From NCBI GenBank assembly GCA_037445555.1, contig JBBIKG010000002.1:1-64000 (forward strand): a stretch of DNA of 64,000 nt. Reading direction: 5' to 3'. Below the pieces are notes generated by a model that was not told the origin of the DNA, did not search any database, and worked only from the letters and a program-made list of their open reading frames with translations. This DNA is from JAAYJT01 sp037445555. GTDB lineage: Bacteria > Bacteroidota > Bacteroidia > Bacteroidales > JAAYJT01. Positions within the stretch are counted from its first letter, which is position 1. The number at the start of each line of letters is the position of its first letter. Both the position numbers and the translations under genes were made by a program. This document shows positions 1 through 7,724 of this stretch, piece after piece.

Positions 1-2
1 GA

Positions 3-1145
3 ACCAGTCGTATTGAAAAGGTGGATGCACTTACGCTGAATGCGGACTTCAGAAAAAGTTTCTCTGCATCCATCAACCTGCTCTACGGACTGGAAGGCAT
101 TTATAATAACGTAAATTCATCAGCATTCAGCATCAACCTTCTCACACAAAAAACCGATAAAGCATCTACCAGGTATCCGGATGGTAAAAACACCTATGGG
201 TCGGCGGCTTTCTATACTTTTGGAACCTGGAAGGCAAACAGGTTGTTAAACCTGACAGGCGGCCTGCGTTACAGTTATACTGCACTCAACTCCACCCTCT
301 CGGACACTACCTTTTATAAATTCCCTTTTAGCACAATTGATGTTTCTGCTGATGCTCTTACAGGAAGTGCCGGACTTGTGCTTCAGCCTTTTGCGGGCTG
401 CTTTTTCAAGGCCAACTTCGCCACAGGATTTCGTGCCCCAAACCTCGACGACACCGGTAAGATATTTGAATCCGCACCCGGGGTAGTGGTGGTTCCTAAT
501 CCAAGTCTGAAGCCCGAATATTCAATCAATTATGAAGGATCGCTCGTGGTTGCGGGCAGCAAATGGATGAGGGCGGAATTTACCGCTTTTTATACACGTC
601 TTGTGGATGCCATGGTGCGTAGGGATTTTCTGTTTAATGGGAAAGATAGCATTATTTACGGAGGTCAACTGAGCAGGGTTCAGGCTGTGGTTAATACCGG
701 GAAAGGTGTTATATATGGGTGTTCCGCAGGGATAGGCATCAGCATGCCGGAGGGTTTATCCATCCGAAGCGTGCTAACCTTCATAAAAAGTTTTGTAGCC
801 GGCACCATGCTTAAAGTTCCTTTACAGCATACCCCACCGTTGTTTGGGACCACTGCAGTGAGCTATGATCGTAGGAGGTTGCGTGTAGAGGCTTCGGTAA
901 TTCATCATGCTGCAAAAAAGTGGGAAGACCTGGACCCTGGAGAGCAGGCCAAAACTTTTATCTATACTCCCAGGGGAAGCCTAGCATGGTACACCGCCAA
1001 CCTGAAGGCATCGTACCAGATTCGCCCCACGGTGAATGTGAGTGCAGGTGTGGAAAATATTTTTGACAGGTTCTACTGGCCGTATTCCTCGGGCATCGCA
1101 GGCCCCGGCCGTAATATGTTCATTGCCGTAAGGGGGAGTTTTTGA
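3..1145 (+). CDS. TonB-dependent outer membrane receptor, C-terminal barrel (partial)
   Basis: The reading frame is open from the left edge of the window, so only the last ~380 residues are present and the signal peptide and plug lie outside. The visible part looks like the end of a 22-strand TonB-dependent barrel: alternating aromatic/polar strands, the family motif ATGFRAPNLDD followed by NPSLKPEYSINYEG, and a final VENIFDRFYWPYSSG...VRGSF ending in the expected terminal Phe. Such receptors import siderophores, cobalamin, glycans or other ligands across the outer membrane using TonB/ExbBD. The substrate cannot be told from this part. No partner gene is visible downstream, where the sequence is decayed. 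Confidence 0.88.
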   Translation, partial: TSRIEKVDALTLNADFRKSFSASINLLYGLEGIYNNVNSSAFSINLLTQKTDKASTRYPDGKNTYGSAAFYTFGTWKANRLLNLTGGLRYSYTALNSTLSDTTFYKFPFSTIDVSADALTGSAGLVLQPFAGCFFKANFATGFRAPNLDDTGKIFESAPGVVVVPNPSLKPEYSINYEGSLVVAGSKWMRAEFTAFYTRLVDAMVRRDFLFNGKDSIIYGGQLSRVQAVVNTGKGVIYGCSAGIGISMPEGLSIRSVLTFIKSFVAGTMLKVPLQHTPPLFGTTAVSYDRRRLRVEASVIHHAAKKWEDLDPGEQAKTFIYTPRGSLAWYTANLKASYQIRPTVNVSAGVENIFDRFYWPYSSGIAGPGRNMFIAVRGSF

Positions 1146-1199
1146 AGCGGATGCAATTGTGATTAGTTTTGCAGGCAATAAATGATCGGGGACCGAGGT

Positions 1200-1611
1200 A
1201 TGATCATAGTATCATTTCCTTACGGAAATTACAGCAACCGGTTGTTTCAAAATTTACATTTCGAGGCCTTCTGCTACGAAAATAGCCCCTGAATTTCTCA
1301 ATCCTACTTTCGGGGGTATTTAAAAATACTATGTATCCCCATGTAATCGTACAAATGATTTTTCGAGCAGGATTATTGTAAGGAGCGGAATTATTAGAAA
1401 AATATTATCTAAGCTTGATGCACCAAAATCATTCAAAAATCTGATGATATTTGATATAGATGAACGACCCGATTTTGCAAATCTCCTCCTACAGAAATCA
1501 ACAGTATATAAAAAGATTTTTGTTGACGGATGGGGTTTCAGAGTACGTAACCTCACCGAGAAATTCCAGGACTATTTTATTGGTAAGTATTCTAAAGAAG
1601 GAATTTGTTGA
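1200..1611 (+). pseudogene. Glycosyltransferase-like pseudogene (fucosyltransferase GT11-like N-terminus)
   Basis: An ATG at 1200 opens a frame reading MIIVSFPYGNYSNRLFQNLH, which resembles the N-terminus of fucosyltransferase-like (GT11-type) surface-glycan enzymes. The frame hits a TGA at 1290-1292. Shifting by one base at ~1285-1291 continues with EFLNPTFGG, an in-frame TAA at 1321-1323, then KYY and a long homologous-looking stretch with KIFVDGWGFRVRNLTEKFQDYF up to a TGA at 1609-1611. The gene therefore carries at least one frameshift and one nonsense codon, and its C-terminal half is missing where the IS982 remnant begins. Decay is directly visible. The family assignment is from motif recognition only and is moderately sure. 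Confidence 0.55.
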
Positions 1612-1639
1612 GTACAATGACTTACCTGACCAACGCATA

Positions 1640-2190
1640 GTGCTGGTTGATGAGCCAACGCATATTTTAGGTGGTTTGATGGTTTATCATTCTTTAAATT
1701 AATTGATTGCAGCAAAGTAACCGCAGTGATCTTTAAAAGAATACGCACAGAAAGGCCTAAAAGTGATTTTGCATAATTCCGTTTTAGCATCAACTGGTCA
1801 CGTTGATGCGAAAACAGTGTTTCGATGCGCTTTCTTTTTCTTTTCCAAATGGGGACAAATTGCTGAGATATTCTGATTGGTTCTTTTGGATGTTTGCAAC
1901 TCAATGCAACAAAGAGTAAAGAAGTCTTAATGCAGATCTGCAGAAAGATAACCTGTATCGGTGATCAAGGTACAGTTGTTTAGTCCTGAGTTCTTAACCT
2001 GAGACAGGTGATGATTATCATAAACACAGGCTTTGGAAAGATTCATCAAGTGAAAAATCCCTCTGTTGGATGTTGGCAAATGAAATTTATTGCCATAATA
2101 ATGTGATTTGCTATCGGCCGAAAAGCCTTTATCGGATGCTGTTTCGAAATTCTCCCTGAATATTTTACTTCGCTTTTCTCTGGCTATCTA
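1640..2190 (-). pseudogene. IS982-family transposase remnant
   Basis: Translating the minus strand downward from ~2190 gives IAREKRSKIFRENFETASDK, GFSADSKSHYYGNKFHL and NSGLNNCTLITDTGYLSADL, then a stop at ~1928. A second frame continues with RKRIETLFSHQRDQLMLKRN and YAKSLLGLSVRILLKITAV. These are hallmark blocks of the second half of IS982-family DDE transposases, including the C-terminal RKRxETLF...RNYAKS region. The N-terminal half is absent, and at least one stop and one frameshift break the rest, so the element is dead. It sits between a truncated glycosyltransferase-like gene and a truncated ABC exporter gene, implying insertion followed by deletion. Exact element ends could not be defined. 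Confidence 0.75.
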
Positions 2191-2342
2191 AAAGAAGCTA
2201 CTACCAGTATGAATGCAGGGATTGCCCCAATGCCAATCATTTCCATGAAGGCATTGATGATCATCAGGCCCAGCAGGCCGGCGGATTTGATTTTCTCGCG
2301 CCGGCTGAACAACCTGTATAGTTTTCGGAGATGATTTAGCAT
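2184..2342 (-). pseudogene. Truncated ABC exporter (first ~50 codons)
   Basis: A 52-codon frame begins at an ATG (2342-2340) with MLNHLRKLYRLFSRREKIKS followed by a hydrophobic segment with LLGLMIINAFMEMIGIGAIP. This is the typical start of an MsbA/type I exporter-like ABC transporter (cytoplasmic helix, then first transmembrane helix). After FILVVASF the frame runs directly into sequence coding on the same strand for the IS982 transposase remnant and ends at a TAG. The remaining >500 codons (rest of the membrane domain and the nucleotide-binding domain) are missing. It lies downstream of coaE on the same strand, so it was probably once the next gene there. Family assignment rests on the N-terminus only. 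Confidence 0.55.
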
Positions 2343-2664
2343 AGTATTTACGATAGAGAGGAGGTCTTATATGTCTTCCCTGTTTGTAGGGCTTTTATCA
2401 TTAGATAGACTTGATGTGAAAATGACACCTGATTTAATTCTAATATGCGATTTGTTTGGCTCAACGCCAGGTTTCTTTCCAGTTTTAGTAACAGATTCGG
2501 AATACTATACCGTTTTACGGTTCTGTTACCTGCACAAAGATACCAGTTTGAGCCGATATTTCGTGTACTCTTCGATAAGGCGTTGATTTTACTCCCTTGG
2601 CCTGGACATGAATCGGTGGTACGAAGGAAATACACTCAACCACCTTGACCTAGTTCAATATGCC
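2343..2664. other. Gene-free stretch between ABC exporter fragment and coaE
   Basis: About 320 bp with no frame I can assign. Open frames of 60-95 codons exist on both strands, but none shows a recognisable domain, a plausible start context or a compositional signature, and they overlap each other. It may hold the former promoter of the truncated exporter or further decayed coding sequence. No hairpin with a T-tract was seen at the coaE end. Confidence 0.5.
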
Positions 2665-3252
2665 TTACTGTCCAGCTGAAAGTGCCCGATGAATCGCAAT
2701 ACATTGAGCGACCAGCGGATGCACACCGTCATTGTTTACGAAGTGATCGCAGAGCGGTATTTTTTTCTCCTCGTCCCACTGGTGCTTCATGCGGACCTCC
2801 ACACAGGAGCGGCTTACCCTATCGCGATGCATCACCCGTTCGATACGGACATCGGCGGGAGCGGTGACCAGAATGATCTTGTCTAGATTCCTGTAATATC
2901 CGGTTTCGATCAAGATGGCGGCCTCATACATTACGTAGGCTGCATTCACCTGCAGGGCGCAAAATGTATCAAAGTTATTTCGTACAGCAGGATGCACCAG
3001 CGAATTCAGATAGGCGAGATCGGCTTTTGATTCAAATACCCGTGATGCCAACTTCTGACGGTCGGGGTTCCCGCTGTGATCGAGAATCTCTCTGCCGAAA
3101 AAGGCAACCAATTTGTCAACTAACGGTGGAGAGATGATGAGCTGTCGGGCCTGCTCATCGGCTTTAAAGACCGGCACGCCTAGCACTTCAAAGACCGAGG
3201 CAATCAGCGATTTGCCGCTTCCAATGTTGCCGGTGAGTCCTACCCTGAGCAT
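2665..3252 (-). CDS. coaE: Dephospho-CoA kinase
   Basis: Catalyses the last step of coenzyme A synthesis, phosphorylating the 3'-hydroxyl of dephospho-CoA with ATP in the cytoplasm. The 195-residue length is usual for CoaE. The P-loop GNIGSGKS spans residues 8-15, the substrate-domain motif LVHPAVR is present, and VTAPADVRIERVMHRDRVS matches the lid region. It is the last intact gene of a minus-strand run (nusB, DUF1573, yajC, YbbR-like, coaE) and starts 5 bp after the YbbR-like gene ends, so the two are surely co-transcribed. Confidence 0.96.
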   Translation of the reverse strand: MLRVGLTGNIGSGKSLIASVFEVLGVPVFKADEQARQLIISPPLVDKLVAFFGREILDHSGNPDRQKLASRVFESKADLAYLNSLVHPAVRNNFDTFCALQVNAAYVMYEAAILIETGYYRNLDKIILVTAPADVRIERVMHRDRVSRSCVEVRMKHQWDEEKKIPLCDHFVNNDGVHPLVAQCIAIHRALSAGQ

Positions 3253-3257
3253 TCGGG

Positions 3258-4253
3258 CTAATTTCTCACTTTAATAAATTCCAACCGTTCAGGTTCGATG
3301 CGTGTAATCTGCACAAAGTCGGGAAATTGGGTCACATTCACTTTTAGGCGAGTGCTCCCCTGATCCAGCCTGCCTTCGCATCGAACCGTAGCCTCGAAAC
3401 CCGAGGCATCCAGCCTTTTGTAGTCGATGAGAGCTACGAGGCAAGTCAGCTTCACCTTTTCGGGAAATATCCTGATGCTGTATCCCGGTTCGCTGCATTG
3501 CAGATGCACGGGCACTTCGAGAATTTCTTCGGTAAATTTCTCGATACGGAGAGTTGCCTCGCATGCCCCGGCGGATAGGCGTACCGGGTTGGCGACTTTG
3601 GGAAGGGCAATCGGCAGAACTACCTGCTGATCGCGATATAGGTCGCTGACATTGGCAGGAACCGTCTTCACCCATTCAATTGTTTCGAGATCGGTCCTGA
3701 CGCCATACACCCACACGCTGTCGGGCTTGAGCTGCAGAGGTTGATACAATCCGTACTGCGGCCTGAAGGTGATCTTCAGGTCGGGCTGAACAGGGACAAG
3801 TTTTTTGTATTCCGTCTTCAGGTTAAAAAACAAGGTGTCGGGATGGATGTAGAGCACATTTACCCGCTGCGAGAGCTGGGGAATGATGGATCGGACCAGA
3901 GAGGATGAGATGATTTTTCCGGTAAATCCATCATCGGTTGCCTGCAGGGTCATGGCGGACAGGTCTATTCTCAGAGGCGGCTGTTCATTCCTGAGCCGAA
4001 AACGCACCACGTCAAACCCACTGGCTTCCAGACCAATGGTGACGGTTGTACTGCTGGCCCGGGTGAGCACCCTGCCGGGTTGCTGGTTGATGTACTGCAC
4101 CTCGTACGACACAGTGGTGCCGTATTGATTAGAAAGTTTGATAACTGTCCAGGTCGCAGCCGAGAAAACCAGGAAAAAGAAAAAGGTAATGAACTGGCCC
4201 CTGATTTTTGAAGCCCGTTTTTGCCTGGCGAGATTGTCAGTTACCTTTTCCAA
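3258..4253 (-). CDS. YbbR-like (CdaR-type) membrane-anchored protein
   Basis: 331 residues: a short basic cytoplasmic start, one transmembrane segment at about residues 20-40 (FITFFFFLVFSAATWTVIKL), then an extracytoplasmic part made of YbbR-type beta domains. In Firmicutes YbbR/CdaR regulates the diadenylate cyclase CdaA. In Bacteroidota the same domain is regularly found between yajC and coaE, where its role is not established. Here no cdaA is adjacent, so a c-di-AMP link would be inference. The gene is tightly packed between yajC (18 bp) and coaE (5 bp). Confidence 0.8.
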   Translation of the reverse strand: MEKVTDNLARQKRASKIRGQFITFFFFLVFSAATWTVIKLSNQYGTTVSYEVQYINQQPGRVLTRASSTTVTIGLEASGFDVVRFRLRNEQPPLRIDLSAMTLQATDDGFTGKIISSSLVRSIIPQLSQRVNVLYIHPDTLFFNLKTEYKKLVPVQPDLKITFRPQYGLYQPLQLKPDSVWVYGVRTDLETIEWVKTVPANVSDLYRDQQVVLPIALPKVANPVRLSAGACEATLRIEKFTEEILEVPVHLQCSEPGYSIRIFPEKVKLTCLVALIDYKRLDASGFEATVRCEGRLDQGSTRLKVNVTQFPDFVQITRIEPERLEFIKVRN

Positions 4254-4271
4254 TCTGAGTAAAGATCAATA

Positions 4272-4607
4272 CTATTTTGATTCGGGCTGAAGCTGCGATG
4301 AGCCATCCATAGCGACGGCAGATTTCTCGATACGCAGGCGCATACCTCCTTCCACCTCAATGGTGAAGGTAGTTTCCTGTACTTCGACGATGCGGGCATG
4401 GATGCCGCCAATAGTGATGATCTTATCTCCTTTCTTAAGGTTTTCGCGAAATTTTTTCTGTTCTTTCGATTTCCTGACTTGTGGTCTGATGAAAAAGAAA
4501 TAGAATATCACGATGATAAGCAACAGAAAGATGAGCGAACTGAAGCCGCTCCCCTGATTCTGTGTGTTGGCCGGAGCCATGAGCAAAATTGTGTTCAGAA
4601 GATTCAT
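4272..4607 (-). CDS. yajC: Preprotein translocase subunit YajC
   Basis: 111 residues, normal for YajC. There is one N-terminal transmembrane helix (SLIFLLLIIVIFYFFFIRPQ, residues ~24-43) ending in the diagnostic FIRPQ, followed by the small cytoplasmic domain with LKKGDKIITIGGIHARIVEV. YajC associates with SecDF and YidC at the inner-membrane SecYEG translocon. It lies 23 bp downstream of the DUF1573 gene and 18 bp upstream of the YbbR-like gene in one minus-strand operon. Confidence 0.95.
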   Translation of the reverse strand: MNLLNTILLMAPANTQNQGSGFSSLIFLLLIIVIFYFFFIRPQVRKSKEQKKFRENLKKGDKIITIGGIHARIVEVQETTFTIEVEGGMRLRIEKSAVAMDGSSQLQPESK

Positions 4608-4630
4608 GACAGAAATGTTTAAAGATTGAA

Positions 4631-5104
4631 TTATTGTTTTTTTTGAGCAGTTACGACATTGGAGGTGATAGTCAACTGGTGCGAGGGAGGATCGGTATTT
4701 GAAAAAATGGTGACTGATTTGGTTTGCATGCCCAACCTGCCTCGACTGTCAAACGATACTTTGATCAGCCCTTGCTCTCCGGGCGGAATGGGTTCCCGGG
4801 GATATTGCGGCACGGTACAGCCGCAAGTGCTTGATACATGACTGATTATTAACGGCCCTTTGCCATTGTTGACAAATTTGAAGCTAAAAGAAACCTTTTC
4901 ACCATCTACAAGCACTCCGAAATCGTGAAACTGTTTTTCAAAAAGAATTTCAGCAGGCAACGCTTCCGTATCGGTTTTTGTTTGAGAAGAATTGATTTCC
5001 CGGAGGCCGGTTTTTGGGATGGAGTCGTTTCCACTGTTTCCTACACATGCATGAAGACCCGCGAGGGTTAACGGCAGCAGTAGAAATAATGCGGATCTTG
5101 TCAT
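4631..5104 (-). CDS. DUF1573 domain lipoprotein
   Basis: I place the start at the ATG at 5104 (157 residues) rather than at 5167, because it gives a clean lipoprotein signal: MTRSALFLLLPLTLAGLHAC with a lipobox-like LHAC. The mature part has the DUF1573 hallmarks: HDFGVLVDGEKVSFSFKFVN, SSTCGCTVP and the closing FDSRGRLG...VTIFSNTDP. These are Ig-like (ASH-type) beta folds, common in Bacteroidota envelopes, of unknown function. The start at 5104 leaves 73 bp after nusB. The Cys-x-Cys (CGC) is conserved in the family. Confidence 0.85.
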   Translation of the reverse strand: MTRSALFLLLPLTLAGLHACVGNSGNDSIPKTGLREINSSQTKTDTEALPAEILFEKQFHDFGVLVDGEKVSFSFKFVNNGKGPLIISHVSSTCGCTVPQYPREPIPPGEQGLIKVSFDSRGRLGMQTKSVTIFSNTDPPSHQLTITSNVVTAQKKQ

Positions 5105-5177
5105 AGGAAAGAAAAACAAAAAGGCCTGCGCAAAGATAAGATAAAATACCTGTACCTGAAGTGACAAACCCAGGTTG

Positions 5178-6137
5178 TTAGTTGTCTATTAACCCGCGGC
5201 CCGTTTTACGTATCTGGTTATTTTCTCGAAATTGGATCAGCAGCTTGTCGAGTATACCGTTCACAAATACCTTGCTCTTGGGAGTTGAATACTGCTTGGC
5301 GATTTCGATGTATTCGTTCAGAGTAACCTTGGTCGGTATCGAAGTCATGTGCCTGAGCTCGGTGATCGACATTTTCAGGATAAGGATATCCATAAAAGCG
5401 ATTCTCTCGATCTCCCAGTTTTCGGCTTTCGAAGCAATCAGATCGGTGTATTCTGCGCTGTGAATAATGGTTTTGCGGAAAAGCTCCTTGGCAAATTCCA
5501 GGTCTTCCTGTTCGTCTTCTTGGTTGCTGAAAAGCGCCGGGAGCGGTGTAAATTCGTTGTGCGACGGCTTAAAGGATTTAAACGTGCTCACAATCATCAC
5601 AAGTGCGGTATCGTAATCGTCGGACCAGAAAATGTTTTTTTCCTCAATCCACGACTGCAGTCGGGGTGAATCGTACAAGAGATTCTTGACAAGTTTTATC
5701 AGGAAATTCCGGTCATCCTCATACGAACAGGTCGGCGCCTTCATATAGGCCTGGTAATCCTCGCCCGCCCTGAGCTCATTGAAGTAGAATCGCAGCATGT
5801 CATCTTCCTCTGCCCAGTTGGTATTAAACTGTTCCATCCGTTTAAGGAATTGCCTGTTGCTGACCAGTTGGCTTATGAGCCGGTTATCGATGAACCGGGT
5901 ATTGGGGTTGAGTTCCTCGGGTGTTGGAAAATACTTTAGTTTGGCTTCTTCCACGCGCAGCGCGTAGAAATGATGAAGTTCGGCCATGAATGAGAGGATA
6001 CAGATATATAGCTCGTAAATCCGCTCGATATTCCGGAGTAGTTTTTTTTCGCCGGCCGGCAGATCATCATCGTCGGATTGAAAGAACGAGTAAAGCGCCT
6101 GCAGCACTTTGATTCTGATTAGTCTTCTACTCAGCAT
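5178..6137 (-). CDS. nusB: Transcription antitermination factor NusB (long form)
   Basis: 319 residues, about twice the length of E. coli NusB but normal for Bacteroidota. The NusB fold is in the last ~110 residues: FRKTIIHSAEYTDLIASKAE, then MDILILKMSITEL and VTLNEYIEIAKQYSTPKS...FVNGILDKLL, all family hallmarks. The N-terminal ~190 residues are a helical extension. NusB with NusE (S10) binds boxA of rRNA leaders to prevent premature termination. It heads the minus-strand operon. An exact -7 element lies ~65 bp upstream. Confidence 0.93.
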   Translation of the reverse strand: MLSRRLIRIKVLQALYSFFQSDDDDLPAGEKKLLRNIERIYELYICILSFMAELHHFYALRVEEAKLKYFPTPEELNPNTRFIDNRLISQLVSNRQFLKRMEQFNTNWAEEDDMLRFYFNELRAGEDYQAYMKAPTCSYEDDRNFLIKLVKNLLYDSPRLQSWIEEKNIFWSDDYDTALVMIVSTFKSFKPSHNEFTPLPALFSNQEDEQEDLEFAKELFRKTIIHSAEYTDLIASKAENWEIERIAFMDILILKMSITELRHMTSIPTKVTLNEYIEIAKQYSTPKSKVFVNGILDKLLIQFRENNQIRKTGRGLIDN

Positions 6138-6200
6138 GAACTATGTTTTTGATACCTGCAGGTGAAGGAAAGAACCATGTTATGCCCGCAGATGATGGCG

Positions 6201-6208
6201 CAAAAGTA
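6201..6208 (-). promoter_or_regulatory. -7 promoter element for nusB operon
   Basis: CAAAAGTA on the plus strand reads TACTTTTG on the minus strand, an exact match to the Bacteroidetes -7 consensus TAnnTTTG. It lies 63 bp upstream of the nusB ATG. No good -33 TTTG is present at the usual 19-21 bp distance. Confidence 0.45.
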
Positions 6209-6303
6209 ATATTTCTGCAAATATTTCTGGGCCCGGCCTTTGTTCGCGTTCAAAAAAAACGTCGTTGCATGATGGATGCATAACAATGGCATTAAAAAAT
6301 TTT

Positions 6304-6311
6304 TATTTTTG
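6304..6311 (+). promoter_or_regulatory. -7 promoter element for DUF3276 gene
   Basis: TATTTTTG matches TAnnTTTG exactly and lies 43 bp before the chosen ATG at 6355. It also shows that an upstream in-frame ATG at 6265 cannot be the start, since that codon would precede the promoter. The -33 element is not recognisable. Confidence 0.5.
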
Positions 6312-6354
6312 TGGCTACAGGGCAATATGTGTAATCATCAAAGGGCAACAATTC

Positions 6355-6675
6355 ATGGAAGAGTTTGACAATGACAAGAGGGATGAGATTTACTCCAGAG
6401 CAGTAAGGGCAGGTAAACGAACCTATTTTTTTGATGTAAAATCAACCAAGTCGGATGCTCAGTATCTCACCATTACTGAAAGCAAACGACGTTTTAACAA
6501 CGAGCAGGGAAAGTTTTTTTACGAGAAGCATAAAATCTTTCTTTATCCGGAAGATTTTAAAAAATTTACCAATGGTCTGAATGCCGTCATACAATTCATT
6601 GAGACGGGTGTGGCACCACCCGAAGAAGAGTTGAACGTCGAAGGCGAGCACGAATACGAACAACCCGGCGAATAG
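6355..6675 (+). CDS. DUF3276 / PUR-alpha-like nucleic-acid-binding protein
   Basis: A small acidic-tailed protein of 107 residues. It carries the conserved core EIYSRAVRAGKRTYFFDVKS, YLTITESKRRF and FFYEKHKIFLYPEDFKKF that defines the DUF3276 family of Bacteroidota, structurally related to the eukaryotic PUR-alpha single-stranded nucleic-acid-binding domain. The start at 6355 follows an exact -7 promoter element. It is monocistronic, divergent from nusB and 233 bp upstream of parA. The cellular function of the bacterial proteins is not established; RNA or ssDNA binding is expected from the fold. Confidence 0.85.
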   Translation: MEEFDNDKRDEIYSRAVRAGKRTYFFDVKSTKSDAQYLTITESKRRFNNEQGKFFYEKHKIFLYPEDFKKFTNGLNAVIQFIETGVAPPEEELNVEGEHEYEQPGE

Positions 6676-6815
6676 GTTTGCGGCTAAATCCCGGGCAAAT
6701 ATCATTTCATCCCTTTAATTATCGGAAGGATTGCGGTATAGCTACTCCCGGCAATTATCCTTGAAAAATTATCAACAAATCAGGTTTGGCGGGCATCGCC
6801 CATTTCAATAATTTG

Positions 6816-6823
6816 TAGCTTTG
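6816..6823 (+). promoter_or_regulatory. -7 promoter element for the parA operon
   Basis: TAGCTTTG is an exact TAnnTTTG match 85 bp upstream of the parA start. A TTTG occurs at 6785-6788 but the 27-bp spacing is longer than the 19-21 bp consensus, so only the -7 part is supported. Confidence 0.5.
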
Positions 6824-6846
6824 CCCCCACTCAGCACCTCTGCATT

Positions 6847-6874
6847 GCTGTGGTTTACGGTGCTTGTAAACAGC
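6847..6874 (+). promoter_or_regulatory. Bulged inverted repeat in the parA leader
   Basis: GCTG-tgg-TTTAC (6847-6858) pairs with GTAAACAGC (6866-6874), a 9-bp stem with a 3-nt bulge and a 7-nt loop. It lies between the predicted promoter and the parA ATG, so it would be transcribed as a leader hairpin or could serve as an operator for ParA/ParB autoregulation. The signal is weak. Confidence 0.25.
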
Positions 6875-6908
6875 ATCAGTACTGGACCGGCAGAAAACCA
6901 ATGAAACT

Positions 6909-7724
6909 ATGGCCAAAGTTATAACAATTGTAAATCAGAAAGGTGGTGTAGGAAAAACCACCACCGCCATCAACCTGGGAGCCAGTCTGGCGGTGTTGGA
7001 ATACAGAACGCTTCTGATTGATGCCGACCCACAGGCCAACGCCACTTCGGGAGTTGGATTTGATCCTAAAAATATCAAGACAAGCATCTATGAATGCATT
7101 GTGGATGACACAGTTGTAAGTGATGTCATCCTCAACACCCAAACACCTAATCTGGATCTTGTTCCGGCTCATATCGACCTGGTAGCGGCCGAGATTGAAA
7201 TGATAAACCTTCCCAACCGCGAGCAGATGCTCCGCAGAGCCATTGAGGAAGTGAGAGACCAATACGATTTTATCATCATCGACTGCGGCCCCTCTCTCGG
7301 ATTGATCACAGTGAATGCCCTCACAGCGGCTGATTCGGTTATAATCCCGGTTCAGTGTGAGTATTTTGCCCTCGAAGGTCTGGGGAAGCTCCTCAACACC
7401 ATCAAGATCGTGCAATCGCGACTGAACACCGGCCTCAACATAGAAGGTATTTTGCTAACCATGTATGACTCACGCCTACGGCTAGCCAACCAGGTGGTGG
7501 ATGAGGTCAAGACACATTTTCAACTGATGGTTTTCGATACGATCATCAATCGCAACATAAAGCTTGGCGAGGCGCCCAGTTTTGGAGAAACCATTATCAT
7601 GCACGATATAAACAGCATGGGAGCTATCAACTACCTTAACCTGGCCCGTGAAATACTCCAGAAAAACCATATGACACCTGTGAAACTGGCGAGAAAACAA
7701 AAACAGTTTGAAGATGAACTCTAA
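6909..7724 (+). CDS. parA: Chromosome partitioning ATPase ParA/Soj
   Basis: 271 residues. Contains the deviant Walker A KGGVGKTTTAINLG near the N-terminus, the switch region DADPQAN, and IDCGPSLGLITVNAL, all typical of ParA/Soj ATPases that bind nucleoid DNA in the ATP-bound dimer state and segregate ParB-parS complexes. The product is chromosome-type (short, no N-terminal HTH). It overlaps parB by 11 bp, so the two are translationally coupled, and heads the run parA-parB-DUF5683-dapB-lepB, a common Bacteroidota arrangement. Confidence 0.96.
   Translation: MAKVITIVNQKGGVGKTTTAINLGASLAVLEYRTLLIDADPQANATSGVGFDPKNIKTSIYECIVDDTVVSDVILNTQTPNLDLVPAHIDLVAAEIEMINLPNREQMLRRAIEEVRDQYDFIIIDCGPSLGLITVNALTAADSVIIPVQCEYFALEGLGKLLNTIKIVQSRLNTGLNIEGILLTMYDSRLRLANQVVDEVKTHFQLMVFDTIINRNIKLGEAPSFGETIIMHDINSMGAINYLNLAREILQKNHMTPVKLARKQKQFEDEL

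Noticed and set aside
2348..2635. 95-codon minus-strand frame beside coaE
   Set aside because: No family, no signal and competing frames on the other strand; could be decayed sequence but not supportable as a gene.
7708..7713. TTG start for parB
   Set aside because: The ATG at 7714 is two codons downstream and gives the normal ParB N-terminus; TTG starts are rare here.
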